Origin: Ignavibacteriota bacterium
GTDB taxonomy: Bacteria; Bacteroidota; Ignavibacteria; Ignavibacteriales; Melioribacteraceae
Assembly: GCA_013112585.1 (NCBI GenBank)
Contig: JABFGH010000001.1
Location: 226,443-290,442, forward strand
DNA: 64,000 nt
Reading direction: 5' to 3'
This document shows, one piece after another, positions 18,338-27,962 of the stretch (position 1 is the first letter of the stretch; every line of letters starts with the position of its first letter). The notes below the pieces were generated by a model. The model was not told where the DNA came from. It was given only the letters and a program-made list of their open reading frames with translations, and did no database searches. The position numbers and the translations under genes were made by a program.

Positions 18338-19105
18338 TTATTCAAACAACATTGATTCCCAGGTATCAACATATTCAATTTCCAACAGTGCCGAAGATTC
18401 CTTATCGAGTACAACAAATGTATTTCGGTGCATCTGAATTATTGACGCCGGGCAGGTTGCAGTAACTGGTCCTTCAACGGCAGCCTTAACTGCTTTAGCT
18501 TTATTGCTTTTATTTGCAACTAACAGCAATTCCTTTGCGTCCATAATTGTTCCAACACCCATGGTTATTGCATATTTAGGAACTTCATCCATACTGCTGA
18601 AAAACCGTGCATTATCATTACGGGTTTTCTCAGTTAATGTTTTAATCCTGGTTCTGCTGCCGAGGGAACAACCGGGCTCATTAAATGCAATGTGTCCGTT
18701 GCCTCCAATACCAAGTATTTGAAGATCAATTCCGCCGAATTCAACAATTCTTTTTTCATACCACTCGCAGAAAGCATTAACATCTTTTGTCATTCCCTGC
18801 GGAACATGTACATAGCGCGGATTTATGTTTATTTCCTTAAAAAAGTTCTGCTGCATAAAGTAATCATAGCTTTGATCGTGCGAAGGGGGAAGTCCAACAT
18901 ATTCATCTAAATTAAAAGTAGTTACTGTGGAAAAATCCAAACCTTCATTTTTATGCATTCTAATTAACTCTTTATAAAGACCGAGGGGAGTGCTTCCCGT
19001 AGCCAAACCTAATACCAAATTAGGTTTTCTGCGCATACGGTTGGCAATAATCTTTGCCGCCTCAGCGCTCATTGATTCGTAATTTTCTTTTACAATTACT
19101 AACAT
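18338..19105 (-). CDS. nagB: glucosamine-6-phosphate deaminase
   Basis: This 255-residue enzyme converts glucosamine-6-phosphate to fructose-6-phosphate and ammonia. The NagB signature LGIGGNGHIAFNEPGCSLGS, the FNLDEYVGL loop with its catalytic Asp, and the SRTRIKTL segment are present. GNGH, rather than the GVGNDGH of E. coli, places it with the shorter B. subtilis-like group. It precedes the GlmU-like gene, and nagA lies on the other strand at 22250. Confidence 0.95.
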   Translation of the reverse strand: MLVIVKENYESMSAEAAKIIANRMRRKPNLVLGLATGSTPLGLYKELIRMHKNEGLDFSTVTTFNLDEYVGLPPSHDQSYDYFMQQNFFKEININPRYVHVPQGMTKDVNAFCEWYEKRIVEFGGIDLQILGIGGNGHIAFNEPGCSLGSRTRIKTLTEKTRNDNARFFSSMDEVPKYAITMGVGTIMDAKELLLVANKSNKAKAVKAAVEGPVTATCPASIIQMHRNTFVVLDKESSALLEIEYVDTWESMLFE

Positions 19106-19132
19106 TTTAACACCTGTTTAATTTAAAAATAT

Positions 19133-20635
19133 TTATTCAGTAGCTTTTTTTAATTTTTTAAGAGTTGCAACAACCATAAGAGCGGCGGCAACTGAACAGA
19201 CGATCAGTAATAAGAAAAACTGCCATAGTTCCCACTCTTGGTAGTATCTGCCTACAAACCCGGCTAAGTAATTTCCGATAGCGGTTGCGCCAAACCAGCC
19301 GCCCATTAAAAGTCCTTTCATTTTAGGAGGCGCTACTTTAGATACAAATGATAATCCCATCGGACTTAAATGCAGCTCGGCTATTGTTAATGTAAAGTAT
19401 GTAGAAATTAAAAAGAAGGGGCTGACTGTTAAGGATGACATACCGCCATCTAAAGAATAAACGGGCGCCAAACCGATCGAAGCAAAAATCATAATAACGT
19501 ACGCGAGGGCAGTAATCAGCATTCCAATACCAATTTTTGCCGGTGATGAAGGTTCTTTGCCTCGCTTGTTCATGAACGCAAACATGCCTACAATTACCGG
19601 TGTCATAAGCACAATAAACATTGGGTTAAATACTTGAAATTTTTCAGGAGAAATACTTCCAACTTCCGGAAGCATGTTAACTTTAATAATAACTATTATC
19701 AAACCGGCTAACGCAAAAGCCCCGCCAATTCCTTTAGTTTTTAATGTGTTTGTTTTTTTAATTGCAGCAACTAATCCGAAAATAATGAATAATATTCCGT
19801 GTAAGCCGACTGCATCAAAAAGGAGGTAAGTAAATTTTCCAACCACAGGGTGAGTATAATCTCTTGCGAACAATGAAAGAGCCGCACCGTTTTGATGGAA
19901 TGCCATCCAGAAGAATATTACAATACCGAAAATTGTAAGCAATGCAACAACTCTGTCTTTTTCCTGTTTTTTTGTAAGCACTACATCTTTATCGTTATTT
20001 ACAACATTTTTAGATTGATAATCAGAATCCTTATAGAATTTCTTGAAAATAGTAAAGATCATTAGTGAAAAAACCATTCCCACAGCGGCAATTGCGAAAC
20101 CTGCGTTGTAGCCTTGCGCCAATGTTGAGCCGAAGTTTTCCATAGCGAAGTCTTTAATTGCCGATGCTGCAAAAGGAGCGTAAAATGCACCGATGTTGAT
20201 ACCCATATAAAATATATTGAATCCGGCATCCTTTAATGATTTTTGTGAATGACCATATAAGTTACCTACAAGTACGGAAATATTAGCTTTGAATAAACCA
20301 TTGCCTATAGCAACTACAACCAATGCGGCAAACAACAATGTTGAGGATTGTGTTGGTATTGCCATCATAGCATAACCGATACCCATTGTTATAGCACCGA
20401 GGGTAATAGTTTTGCCGTAACCGAGAACATTATCAGCAAGCCATCCGCCGACAATTGGTGTAAAGTAAACACCGGCTAAAAATATTCCATATATATTTGT
20501 AACGGTAGCTGCATCCCAACCGAAGTTTTCATTTAAGTAGTAAACAAAAATTGCCAGCATAGTATAAAAGCCGAATCGTTCCCACATTTCTGTAAAAAAT
20601 AAAACTATTAGTCCCTTTGGGTGGTTTCTAAACAT
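19133..20635 (-). CDS. POT-family proton-coupled peptide transporter
   Basis: This 500-residue inner-membrane transporter has about 14 TM segments. The N-terminal FFTEMWERFGFYTM and the later FNIFYMGINIGAF are POT/PTR2 signatures, and the ExxER-type proton-coupling residues occur in EMWERF. It would import di- and tripeptides with protons. GGAG lies seven bases upstream of the ATG, one of the better ribosome binding sites in the window. It is the first gene of the minus-strand run and faces a divergent promoter region. Confidence 0.93.
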   Translation of the reverse strand: MFRNHPKGLIVLFFTEMWERFGFYTMLAIFVYYLNENFGWDAATVTNIYGIFLAGVYFTPIVGGWLADNVLGYGKTITLGAITMGIGYAMMAIPTQSSTLLFAALVVVAIGNGLFKANISVLVGNLYGHSQKSLKDAGFNIFYMGINIGAFYAPFAASAIKDFAMENFGSTLAQGYNAGFAIAAVGMVFSLMIFTIFKKFYKDSDYQSKNVVNNDKDVVLTKKQEKDRVVALLTIFGIVIFFWMAFHQNGAALSLFARDYTHPVVGKFTYLLFDAVGLHGILFIIFGLVAAIKKTNTLKTKGIGGAFALAGLIIVIIKVNMLPEVGSISPEKFQVFNPMFIVLMTPVIVGMFAFMNKRGKEPSSPAKIGIGMLITALAYVIMIFASIGLAPVYSLDGGMSSLTVSPFFLISTYFTLTIAELHLSPMGLSFVSKVAPPKMKGLLMGGWFGATAIGNYLAGFVGRYYQEWELWQFFLLLIVCSVAAALMVVATLKKLKKATE

Positions 20636-20824
20636 AATTACTCCGTAAATATGATTGTTAGATTTCTCTTAAAAATTCAAAAGTTAAAATAAAATCTAAA
20701 TGGATATTAGATAACAGAATTTTATAAGCACAAAATATAAATAAATTAGAAAATAACTCCTAAGAATGCCTTAACAATTCTAACTTTTCTTTCTTTAACT
20801 CAATAAATTTTATATTTTTGCTGA
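20636..20824. promoter_or_regulatory. divergent intergenic region between the POT transporter and PASTA genes
   Basis: This 189-base AT-rich stretch separates two divergent genes and must hold both promoters. TATTTTTG at 20813-20820 fits the Bacteroidota -7 element TAnnTTTG and ends four bases before the ATG at 20825, so a leaderless PASTA transcript is possible. No clear -33 TTTG is seen at the expected distance, so this is tentative. Confidence 0.35.
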
Positions 20825-21556
20825 ATGAAAAAATTACCTAAAAAACTACTTATTATATCAGCTTCTCTAATTGTTTTTTTTATTGCTGTAATTCTGATAA
20901 TAAATTTTTATGTAATGCCAAACTATGTTTATGCCCCTGAATTAGAGGTGCCGGATATTATTGGTATGAACCAGGATGATGCAGTTGAATTGCTGAAAGA
21001 ACTGAGCTTAAACCCCGTAATAGACGGGATGCGTTATGATGCAAAATTTGAAAAAGATGAAATTATATTTCAGCGTCCCAGAGCAGGTACTTCCGTAAAA
21101 GAAAACCGCAGAATTTATATGATTGTAAGCGGGGGAGACCCCAAAATTAGTATGCCTTCCTTAATTGGAAAAACATACCGGGATGCTAAAATTACAGTTG
21201 AGCGATTAGGATTAATATTAGACCAGGTTGATAGAATAAGATCTGAGTTTCCTGCAGAAACTATTGTTGAACAATTAGAAATTGCCGGGCAGCAAATGGA
21301 AGCTGGTGATACGGTGCATCTGAGTGTGAGTGTTGGTCCGCGTGTAGGAAAAAGCCGGGTACCAAATTTAATTGGTGAATCTTTGCAGGGGGCAGAAAAT
21401 ATTCTTAAACGGGTTTCGCTTAAAATTGGAAGAGTTGAATATATACCCTCGCGTACCTTGCTGCCGAATACTATAAGTGAGCAGTACCCAAGCAAAGGAA
21501 CACTATTGGAATATGGAGATAGTGTTGATGTTTATGTATATAAAAGTATTAAATAA
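20825..21556 (+). CDS. membrane-anchored protein with three PASTA domains
   Basis: This 243-residue protein has a short basic N terminus, one TM helix (about 8-28) and three consecutive PASTA repeats (about 42-108, 112-178 and 180-242). PASTA domains bind peptidoglycan fragments or beta-lactams and usually form the outer part of PknB-type kinases. No kinase domain is fused or adjacent. It precedes rpe by 24 bases. That recalls Firmicutes gene order, in which a PASTA kinase lies near rpe. A periplasmic wall-binding role is inferred. Confidence 0.87.
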   Translation: MKKLPKKLLIISASLIVFFIAVILIINFYVMPNYVYAPELEVPDIIGMNQDDAVELLKELSLNPVIDGMRYDAKFEKDEIIFQRPRAGTSVKENRRIYMIVSGGDPKISMPSLIGKTYRDAKITVERLGLILDQVDRIRSEFPAETIVEQLEIAGQQMEAGDTVHLSVSVGPRVGKSRVPNLIGESLQGAENILKRVSLKIGRVEYIPSRTLLPNTISEQYPSKGTLLEYGDSVDVYVYKSIK

Positions 21557-21580
21557 ATTAATTTTCCCGGAAATAATAAA

Positions 21581-22246
21581 ATGAAAATAATTGCACCATC
21601 GGTACTCGCCTCTGATTTTTCGAACTTAACACAGCAGATTAGATATGTTGAAATGGGCGGAGCCGACTGGATTCACTGCGATATTATGGACGGCAAGTTT
21701 GTTCCTAATATTACATTCGGACCAATAGTGGTCGAAGCAATAAACGGTATTACAAATTTACCGCTCGATATTCATCTAATGATTGAAGAACCCGATAGAT
21801 ATATTGAAAACTTTATAAAAGCGGGTGCTGATATAATTACAGTTCATCAAGAGGAAGTAAAACATCTTCATAGAACTGTTTCAATGATAAAAGATTTGGG
21901 TGCAAAAGCAGGAGTGTCAATTAATCCTGCAACTCCGGTTTCAATGCTTTCAGAAATTGTTGAGTATGCAGATATGATATTAATAATGAGTGTTAATCCC
22001 GGTTTTGGCGGACAAAGTTTTATTGAAAACTCACTCAGCAAAATTTCTGAATTAAAAAGTTTAAGGGAGAAGAAGAAACTTGATTTTAAAATTCAAGTTG
22101 ACGGAGGAATTGATAAAACAAATATTCAAAAGATTTCTGAAAGAGGATGCGATGCATTTGTTGCCGGTTCATCAATATTCCACAGCGATAATATAACCGG
22201 CGCAACTATTGAACTTAAAAATTTAGTTACATCACTGGAGGTATAA
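21581..22246 (+). CDS. rpe: ribulose-phosphate 3-epimerase
   Basis: This 221-residue TIM barrel interconverts ribulose-5-phosphate and xylulose-5-phosphate in the pentose phosphate pathway. APSVLASDFSNL at the N terminus, HCDIMDGKFVPNITFGP, IHLMI, MSVNPGFGGQ and VDGGI supply the metal- and phosphate-binding residues. Length is standard. It starts 24 bases after the PASTA gene and ends three bases before nagA, consistent with one operon. Confidence 0.96.
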   Translation: MKIIAPSVLASDFSNLTQQIRYVEMGGADWIHCDIMDGKFVPNITFGPIVVEAINGITNLPLDIHLMIEEPDRYIENFIKAGADIITVHQEEVKHLHRTVSMIKDLGAKAGVSINPATPVSMLSEIVEYADMILIMSVNPGFGGQSFIENSLSKISELKSLREKKKLDFKIQVDGGIDKTNIQKISERGCDAFVAGSSIFHSDNITGATIELKNLVTSLEV

Positions 22247-22249
22247 AAA

Positions 22250-23419
22250 ATGAAGTTAGATTTAGCATTAATTGGCGGAAAAGTTGTTACACCTTTTAGA
22301 GAAGTTAAAAATGGCGGAGTAACCATAACCGAAAATAAAATTTATGAAGTAGGACAAGTAAGTAATATAGATATTTCGGATTGTAAAAATGTTATTGATG
22401 TAAGCGGAAAAATAGTTGCACCCGGATTTGTGGATTTATTAGTCCACGGCGGCGGCGGATATGGTTTTTCTGATGATGTGGAAAAACATATTGATGTTAT
22501 AAGCAATTATTTTATCAAGCATGGTTCTACAACTATGCTTGCCAGTCTGCACGCAAAACCGTGGCAAAAGCTTTTAGATGACCTAAGCAGTGTGGCTAAG
22601 TATATAAAAGATAATCCCGATTCAAATATTAAAGGTATCCATATGGAAGGACCGTATTTGAACAAGGCATTAAAAGGTGCAATGAATGAAGATTATCTGT
22701 TAGAGCCAGCAGTGGATACATTCACAGAAATGTATGAAGCTGCCGATGGATTTTTGAAAATGATGACGATTGCTCCTGAACTTCCTAATGCAATGGATGT
22801 AATTAGGGAAGCCTCATTCCGTGGAGTTGTTTGTTCTCTCGGTCATTCAAAGGCAACGTATGAACAAATAGATTTAGCAATTGATAATGGAGCCACACAC
22901 GTTACACACATTTTTAATGCGATGGATCCGCTGCACCATAGGCATCCAAGTCTGCTTGCCGCCGCACTTTTGAGGGATGAATTGAAAATTGAATTGATAG
23001 CCGATAATTTTCACGTACACCCTGCAACAATGGAATTGCTGATGAAAATTAAATCTCACAAAGGTATTGTTCTTATAACCGATTCTATTAGAGCGGGCGG
23101 AATGCATGATAATAGTGAAACTCAATTCTCAGATCAGAAGGTATATTACAAAGATCAGAAAGCAACGCTTGCAGACGGTACCTTAGCCGGAAGTACTCTT
23201 ACCCTTAACCGCGCAATTAAAAATATTGTTGAAAACACCGGAACTAAATTAACTGATGCAATAAGAATGGCGTCATTAAACGGGTCAAAGGTAATCGGTG
23301 CTTCGCGCGGTATTCTCGCATCGGGTAAGGTTGCAGATATTGTTGTGATGAACAAAGATTATGAAGTTGAGTTAACCGTTATCGGCGGAAAAATCAGATA
23401 CAATAAATCTAACGACTAA
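22250..23419 (+). CDS. nagA: N-acetylglucosamine-6-phosphate deacetylase
   Basis: This 389-residue amidohydrolase deacetylates GlcNAc-6-phosphate, feeding NagB. Metal- and substrate-binding elements are visible: MEGPYLN (Glu ligand), GHSKA, THIFNAM, FHVHP and the catalytic Asp in ITDSI. Where most NagA proteins have GAH or GTH twelve residues after the Glu ligand, this one reads GAM. The GGAGG ribosome binding site lies in the end of rpe. Function is likely, with a possibly altered substrate pocket. Confidence 0.9.
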   Translation: MKLDLALIGGKVVTPFREVKNGGVTITENKIYEVGQVSNIDISDCKNVIDVSGKIVAPGFVDLLVHGGGGYGFSDDVEKHIDVISNYFIKHGSTTMLASLHAKPWQKLLDDLSSVAKYIKDNPDSNIKGIHMEGPYLNKALKGAMNEDYLLEPAVDTFTEMYEAADGFLKMMTIAPELPNAMDVIREASFRGVVCSLGHSKATYEQIDLAIDNGATHVTHIFNAMDPLHHRHPSLLAAALLRDELKIELIADNFHVHPATMELLMKIKSHKGIVLITDSIRAGGMHDNSETQFSDQKVYYKDQKATLADGTLAGSTLTLNRAIKNIVENTGTKLTDAIRMASLNGSKVIGASRGILASGKVADIVVMNKDYEVELTVIGGKIRYNKSND

Positions 23420-23472
23420 TTTATTTTTCTGATACATCTTTATTGCAAATATTATTTAATACTGGTATGTAA

Positions 23473-24651
23473 TTGAATGCACGTGTAATCAAAATATCTT
23501 CTTCCATTATGCTTGATAGAATAAAACACAAATATTCTATTAATGATAATTTTGAAAACAAATGCCACGCAATTGAACTAACTGATATTAACCAATCTTT
23601 TTCCGAGCAAATATTTAGCTTAATTACAGATATCGGAGCGGGTAAAGCATATCTGAAAAATTATAGCAATAATTTATGCAGCCTGCTTCTTCCAATTTCC
23701 TTAGATAATTTTGAGGCATCAAAAGAGATTTTTGCAAATGCCGAGAGTATGCACATTTATAATACAATCTTAAGTTCAATTGAAAATTATTTGAATTACG
23801 ATAAACGGAAAATAGAGCTAAGGGGAAAAGAATTTAGCCTTGATAGAGCTTATGTTATGGGCATTTTAAATATTACTCCCGATTCATTTTCCGATGGCGG
23901 AAAATATTTTAATCGTGAATCAGCAATAAGTTATGCAGAAACTATGATTGAGGATGGAGCAGATATAATAGATATTGGCGGAGAATCAACTAGACCCGGA
24001 GCCGAAAGTATTTCAGTTGACGAAGAATTAAATAGAGTTATTCCGGTTATAGAAAAAATTAGAAATGAGTATCCGGGTATAATAATTTCCGTTGATACCA
24101 CAAAATCTAAAGTTGCGGATGATGCATTGAGTATTGGTGCCGATATTATAAATGATATTAGCGGACTGACATTTGACCCCAACATTGCCGAGGTTGCAAG
24201 GCGGCATAATGCTAGCTTAATATTGATGCATATAAAAGGTAATCCCCAAACAATGCAGCAAAATCCTTATTATGAAGATGTTGTTTGCGAGGTTTATGAT
24301 TTTTTAGCTGCACAAATTAAAAATTTACAGAGTAATGGTTTAAGTAAAATTATTGTTGATACAGGAATCGGATTCGGTAAAAGAGTTGAAGACAATTTTG
24401 AATTGATAAATAGACTAGAAGAATTTAAGTCATTAGGTTACCCAATTATGATCGGAGTTTCAAACAAATCATTCCTGGGTAAGTCATTAAATCTTGATAT
24501 TAACAATAGGGAAAATGCTACTGTTTGTGCGGAATCAATCAGCATGAATAATGGAGCGAGAATTATAAGAACGCACAATGTTAAAAAAGCGGTTGAAGCT
24601 GTTAATATTTTTAATCTCACTAATTCATTCGGAAGATTAGTTAATGCTTGA
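23473..24651 (+). CDS. folP: dihydropteroate synthase with N-terminal extension
   Basis: The C-terminal part (about 128-385) is a complete DHPS barrel: MGILNITPDSFSDGG, DIIDIGGESTRPGAE, NDISG and GIGFGK. It condenses p-aminobenzoate with the pterin diphosphate in folate synthesis. About 115 residues precede the barrel, far more than in E. coli. The frame opens with TTG at 23473, directly after an in-frame ATG-TAA. An ATG at codon 13 (23509) is a possible start; either way the extension remains. The 3' end overlaps cdaA by eight bases, a pairing I recall in Bacteroidota. Confidence 0.92.
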   Translation: MNARVIKISSSIMLDRIKHKYSINDNFENKCHAIELTDINQSFSEQIFSLITDIGAGKAYLKNYSNNLCSLLLPISLDNFEASKEIFANAESMHIYNTILSSIENYLNYDKRKIELRGKEFSLDRAYVMGILNITPDSFSDGGKYFNRESAISYAETMIEDGADIIDIGGESTRPGAESISVDEELNRVIPVIEKIRNEYPGIIISVDTTKSKVADDALSIGADIINDISGLTFDPNIAEVARRHNASLILMHIKGNPQTMQQNPYYEDVVCEVYDFLAAQIKNLQSNGLSKIIVDTGIGFGKRVEDNFELINRLEEFKSLGYPIMIGVSNKSFLGKSLNLDINNRENATVCAESISMNNGARIIRTHNVKKAVEAVNIFNLTNSFGRLVNA

Positions 24652-25462
24652 TCTATTTAAAATAGGTTTTTTCACTGTATCACTTTTAGATATAGTTGAT
24701 ATTATTTTAGTCAGCTATTTAATTTATAAGTTGTACACACTTATCCGCGGAACTATTGCTTCTCAAATATTTATCGGGTTAATAATTGTACTGCTGCTTT
24801 CAATAACAGCTCAGGCTATAGACTTAAAAGCATTAAGCTGGATACTAAAACTTATAACAGATATTTGGGTTATCGCATTTATAATATTGTTTCAGCCTGA
24901 AATTAGAAGGCTATTACTGCTGCTTGGCAGAAATCCGTTTGGAAGAGTATTTGCTTCTAGTGATGAACAATCGGTTGTTGATATAATTACCGAAGCCTCA
25001 TTTGAAATGGCGCAGCATCAGCATGGTGCCTTGATAGTAATTGTTAAATCTGTGGGCATTAAAGGTATTGCCGAAACGGGAGAATTATTGAATGCTAAAG
25101 TAACCAAGAGTTTAATAAGATCAATCTTTTTCCCCCGTTCACCACTGCATGATGGTGCAGCGATTATTAATGGAAACAAAATTGAAGCGGTAAAATGCAC
25201 GCTTCCGCTTTCTCAAAAAACAACCATTAATGGAGAAGCTTTAGGAATGAGACATAGAGCCGGATTAGGTATATCAGAAGAAGCTGATGTAATAACCGTG
25301 ATTGTATCGGAAGAAACAGGAAGTATTTCAATAGCTGAAGGAGGAAAACTGTATCGCGGACTTTCGAAAGAAGCGCTTAAAAATAAATTAATTAGCAGCT
25401 TAGGACCCACAAAAGATAAAAACTGGCGCGGCATTTTTGAACAGTTTGGAAGACAAAAGTAA
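24644..25462 (+). CDS. cdaA: diadenylate cyclase (c-di-AMP synthase), CdaA type
   Basis: This 272-residue protein has three N-terminal TM helices (about 13-30, 39-57 and 64-84) and a DisA_N catalytic domain. The DGA motif lies in PLHDGAAII (170-172) and the RHR motif in GMRHRAGLG (203-205), both required for making c-di-AMP from two ATP. It acts at the inner membrane, where c-di-AMP controls potassium, osmolyte and wall balance. It is translationally coupled to folP. No phosphodiesterase is visible nearby. Confidence 0.95.
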   Translation: MLDLFKIGFFTVSLLDIVDIILVSYLIYKLYTLIRGTIASQIFIGLIIVLLLSITAQAIDLKALSWILKLITDIWVIAFIILFQPEIRRLLLLLGRNPFGRVFASSDEQSVVDIITEASFEMAQHQHGALIVIVKSVGIKGIAETGELLNAKVTKSLIRSIFFPRSPLHDGAAIINGNKIEAVKCTLPLSQKTTINGEALGMRHRAGLGISEEADVITVIVSEETGSISIAEGGKLYRGLSKEALKNKLISSLGPTKDKNWRGIFEQFGRQK

Positions 25463-25495
25463 ATCAATTTAATTTTATCGAACGGCAAAAATATT

Positions 25496-26176
25496 ATGAA
25501 ACTAAAATACTTATCACACTCGTCATTTTTAATTACAACATCGGAAGGGAAAACAATTTTAATAGATCCTTTTCTTGATGATAATCCTAATGCACCAATT
25601 AGTTCCGATGAGGTGCCGGCTGATTATATTATTTTGACTCATGCGCACGGAGATCATCTCGGTGATTCATTTAAAATCGCTGAAAGAACTAACGCAACAT
25701 TTATTTGTGTGAATGAATTAGCTGAGTATTGTGCATCAAAAGGATTTAAAGCGCATAACATGCATATTGGCGGAGCATTTAATTTTGATTTCGGAAGAGT
25801 AAAATTTACAATTGCTCATCATGGTTCGGTTACTCCGGATAATGTTTACGGGGGTGTAGCCGCAGGAGTGTTAATTACAATTGACGGAAAAACAATTTAT
25901 CATGCCGGTGATACCGGGTTGTTTTACGACATGAAATTAATTGGTGAAATGAATGATATCGATTATCTGATTGTACCTATCGGAGATAACTTTACTATGG
26001 GAATTGATGATGCAGTAAAAGCTGTTGAGTTTGTTAATCCTAAATTTTCAATTCCAATGCATTATAATACTTTCCCGATAATTGAAGCCGACCCGTTTGA
26101 ATTTAAAAATAAAGTAGAAAAATCCGGCAAAAAATCTATCGTTCTTGAATTTGGTCAAGAAATAGAAATCATGTAA
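25496..26176 (+). CDS. metal-dependent hydrolase of the UPF0173 beta-lactamase-fold family
   Basis: This 226-residue metallo-beta-lactamase-fold protein has the zinc motif THAHGDHLGD (about 48-57), further ligands in AHHGSV and YHAGDTG, and a C-terminal PMHYNTFP. The family is widespread, with poorly defined substrates. Length matches UPF0173 proteins. It lies between cdaA and parA and shares their direction, but nothing ties it to either function. Confidence 0.85.
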   Translation: MKLKYLSHSSFLITTSEGKTILIDPFLDDNPNAPISSDEVPADYIILTHAHGDHLGDSFKIAERTNATFICVNELAEYCASKGFKAHNMHIGGAFNFDFGRVKFTIAHHGSVTPDNVYGGVAAGVLITIDGKTIYHAGDTGLFYDMKLIGEMNDIDYLIVPIGDNFTMGIDDAVKAVEFVNPKFSIPMHYNTFPIIEADPFEFKNKVEKSGKKSIVLEFGQEIEIM

Positions 26177-26239
26177 TTTCAGTTAGTATTTACTATTAAA
26201 TAATATTCTAAAAAATAGAAGTAAGTAAGCAGAAATTTT

Positions 26240-27019
26240 ATGGCAAAAATAATCGCAATTGCAAATCAGAAAGGCGGTGTCGGCAAAACCAGTACTGCCA
26301 TTAACCTATCCTCGTCAATTGCAGCTTCCGAGCGTAAAACATTATTAATTGATATTGATCCTCAGGCAAATTCATCATCAGGATTAGGAATTAGTAAAGA
26401 TAGAAAATCAGTGTATGAGGTTTTAATAGGTGCAGAACAAATTAGCGACTGTATAATAGAAACTCACATGCCAAATTTAGATATATTGCCTTCGCATATA
26501 AATCTTGTTGGGGCAGAAGTGGAATTAGTAACTATGCCGAATAGAGAAAACCTGCTGAAAGAATCGGTTAGAAGTTTAGAAGGATATGAATATATTTTCA
26601 TCGATTGTCCGCCTTCGTTAGGATTGCTAACACTTAATGCATTCACGGCAACCCATTCTGTTCTTATTCCTGTTCAGTGCGAGTATTTTGCTTTGGAGGG
26701 ATTAGGACAGCTTTTAAACACAATAAATTTGGTTAGACGAAATTTAAACAAAGAATTAAAAATTGAAGGAGTACTTTTAACAATGTTTGATCAGAGGCTG
26801 AGGCTTTCTCATCAGGTAATTGAAGAAGTAAATAAATATTTCGGCGATAAAGTATTCAAAACAATTATTCATAGAAATGTAAGAATTTCGGAAGCACCGA
26901 GCCATGCACAGCCGGTTATATTGTACGATGCTTTTTCAACGGGTGCAAAAAATTATTTATCACTTGCCAGTGAGTTAATTGCCAAGAACACAAATAACGA
27001 TAGTGTAAGAAATGACTAA
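26240..27019 (+). CDS. parA: ParA/Soj chromosome partitioning ATPase
   Basis: This 259-residue deviant-Walker ATPase begins [20 protein letters not shown], with Walker A KGGVGKT, DIDPQAN and DCPPSLGLL. It forms ATP-dependent dimers on the nucleoid and moves ParB-parS complexes. Its length and direct linkage to parB (8-base overlap) mark a chromosomal Soj/Spo0J pair. No parS-like 16-mer was recognised in the window. Confidence 0.95.
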   Translation: MAKIIAIANQKGGVGKTSTAINLSSSIAASERKTLLIDIDPQANSSSGLGISKDRKSVYEVLIGAEQISDCIIETHMPNLDILPSHINLVGAEVELVTMPNRENLLKESVRSLEGYEYIFIDCPPSLGLLTLNAFTATHSVLIPVQCEYFALEGLGQLLNTINLVRRNLNKELKIEGVLLTMFDQRLRLSHQVIEEVNKYFGDKVFKTIIHRNVRISEAPSHAQPVILYDAFSTGAKNYLSLASELIAKNTNNDSVRND

Positions 27020-27962
27020 AATAAAAACCGGTCTCGGAAGGGGATTAGATGCATTAATTAATCCGCAAGTAAAAGAAGAAGTTGATAAACCGCTAACAAT
27101 CTCCTCCAACAAATTAAAAACCGATGATGGCGAATCGCTTGATATTATTGCCAAAATACCAATTGAACTAATTAAGCCTAATCCTTTTCAACCCCGAAAA
27201 GATTTTGCACCGGAAGCCCTGGAAGAATTGAAAAAATCAATTTTAGAAAATGGTTTAATTCAGCCGATAACCGTTCGCAGAAGTGTTGATAAAAAATATG
27301 AATTGATTTCCGGCGAAAGGAGATTAAGAGCCTGCTTAGAAATTGGCTATGAGTTTATTCCATCATACATAATTAAAGTTGATACGAAAGAAGCAATGGT
27401 TGCCTTAGCCCTTATTGAAAATATTCAAAGGGAAAAGCTAAACGCAATTGAAGTTGCACAGGCTTACAAAAAATTGATGGAGGAATGCAATCTTAGTCAG
27501 GAAGAAATTGCAAAACGTGTCGGTAAGGAACGTTCAACCATCACTAATTCAATTAGATTATTAAAACTGCCGAATACCGTGCAGCAGAGTTTAATTAAAA
27601 ATGAAATTAATGCCGGTCATGCACGAGCTTTAATTAACTTGCCCTCTGAAAAATTTCAGAATGAATTGCTTAAAAAGATTATTAATGAACAGCTTTCCGT
27701 TAGAAAAGTTGAAAACTTAGTAAAGAGTTTTATCAAACTTTCTGAACAGCCTAAAAAAGAAAAAAGACCGGAATCCCGGGATAAACTTGAGGCTGTGTCG
27801 CAGAGAGATGTTGAAAATAAACTTAGAAATATTTTCGGCACTAAGGTAATGTGCAAGCAGAAAAAGGATGGTGCCGGTGAAGTAATAATTGAATTTTACA
27901 GCAATGACGAACTTGAAAGATTATTTGAGTTATTTGAGATAATTGAAAAATCTTCTTATTAA
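27012..27962 (+). CDS. parB: ParB/Spo0J chromosome partitioning protein
   Basis: This 316-residue protein starts [15 protein letters not shown], the ParA-stimulating N-terminal peptide. The CTP-binding ParB/Srx domain follows, with NPFQPRKDF and SGERRLRAC, then an HTH region (about 155-180, [17 protein letters not shown]) and a C-terminal dimerisation domain. It loads on parS sites near the origin and recruits SMC. The stop overlaps the next gene by 20 bases. Confidence 0.95.
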   Translation: MTKIKTGLGRGLDALINPQVKEEVDKPLTISSNKLKTDDGESLDIIAKIPIELIKPNPFQPRKDFAPEALEELKKSILENGLIQPITVRRSVDKKYELISGERRLRACLEIGYEFIPSYIIKVDTKEAMVALALIENIQREKLNAIEVAQAYKKLMEECNLSQEEIAKRVGKERSTITNSIRLLKLPNTVQQSLIKNEINAGHARALINLPSEKFQNELLKKIINEQLSVRKVENLVKSFIKLSEQPKKEKRPESRDKLEAVSQRDVENKLRNIFGTKVMCKQKKDGAGEVIIEFYSNDELERLFELFEIIEKSSY

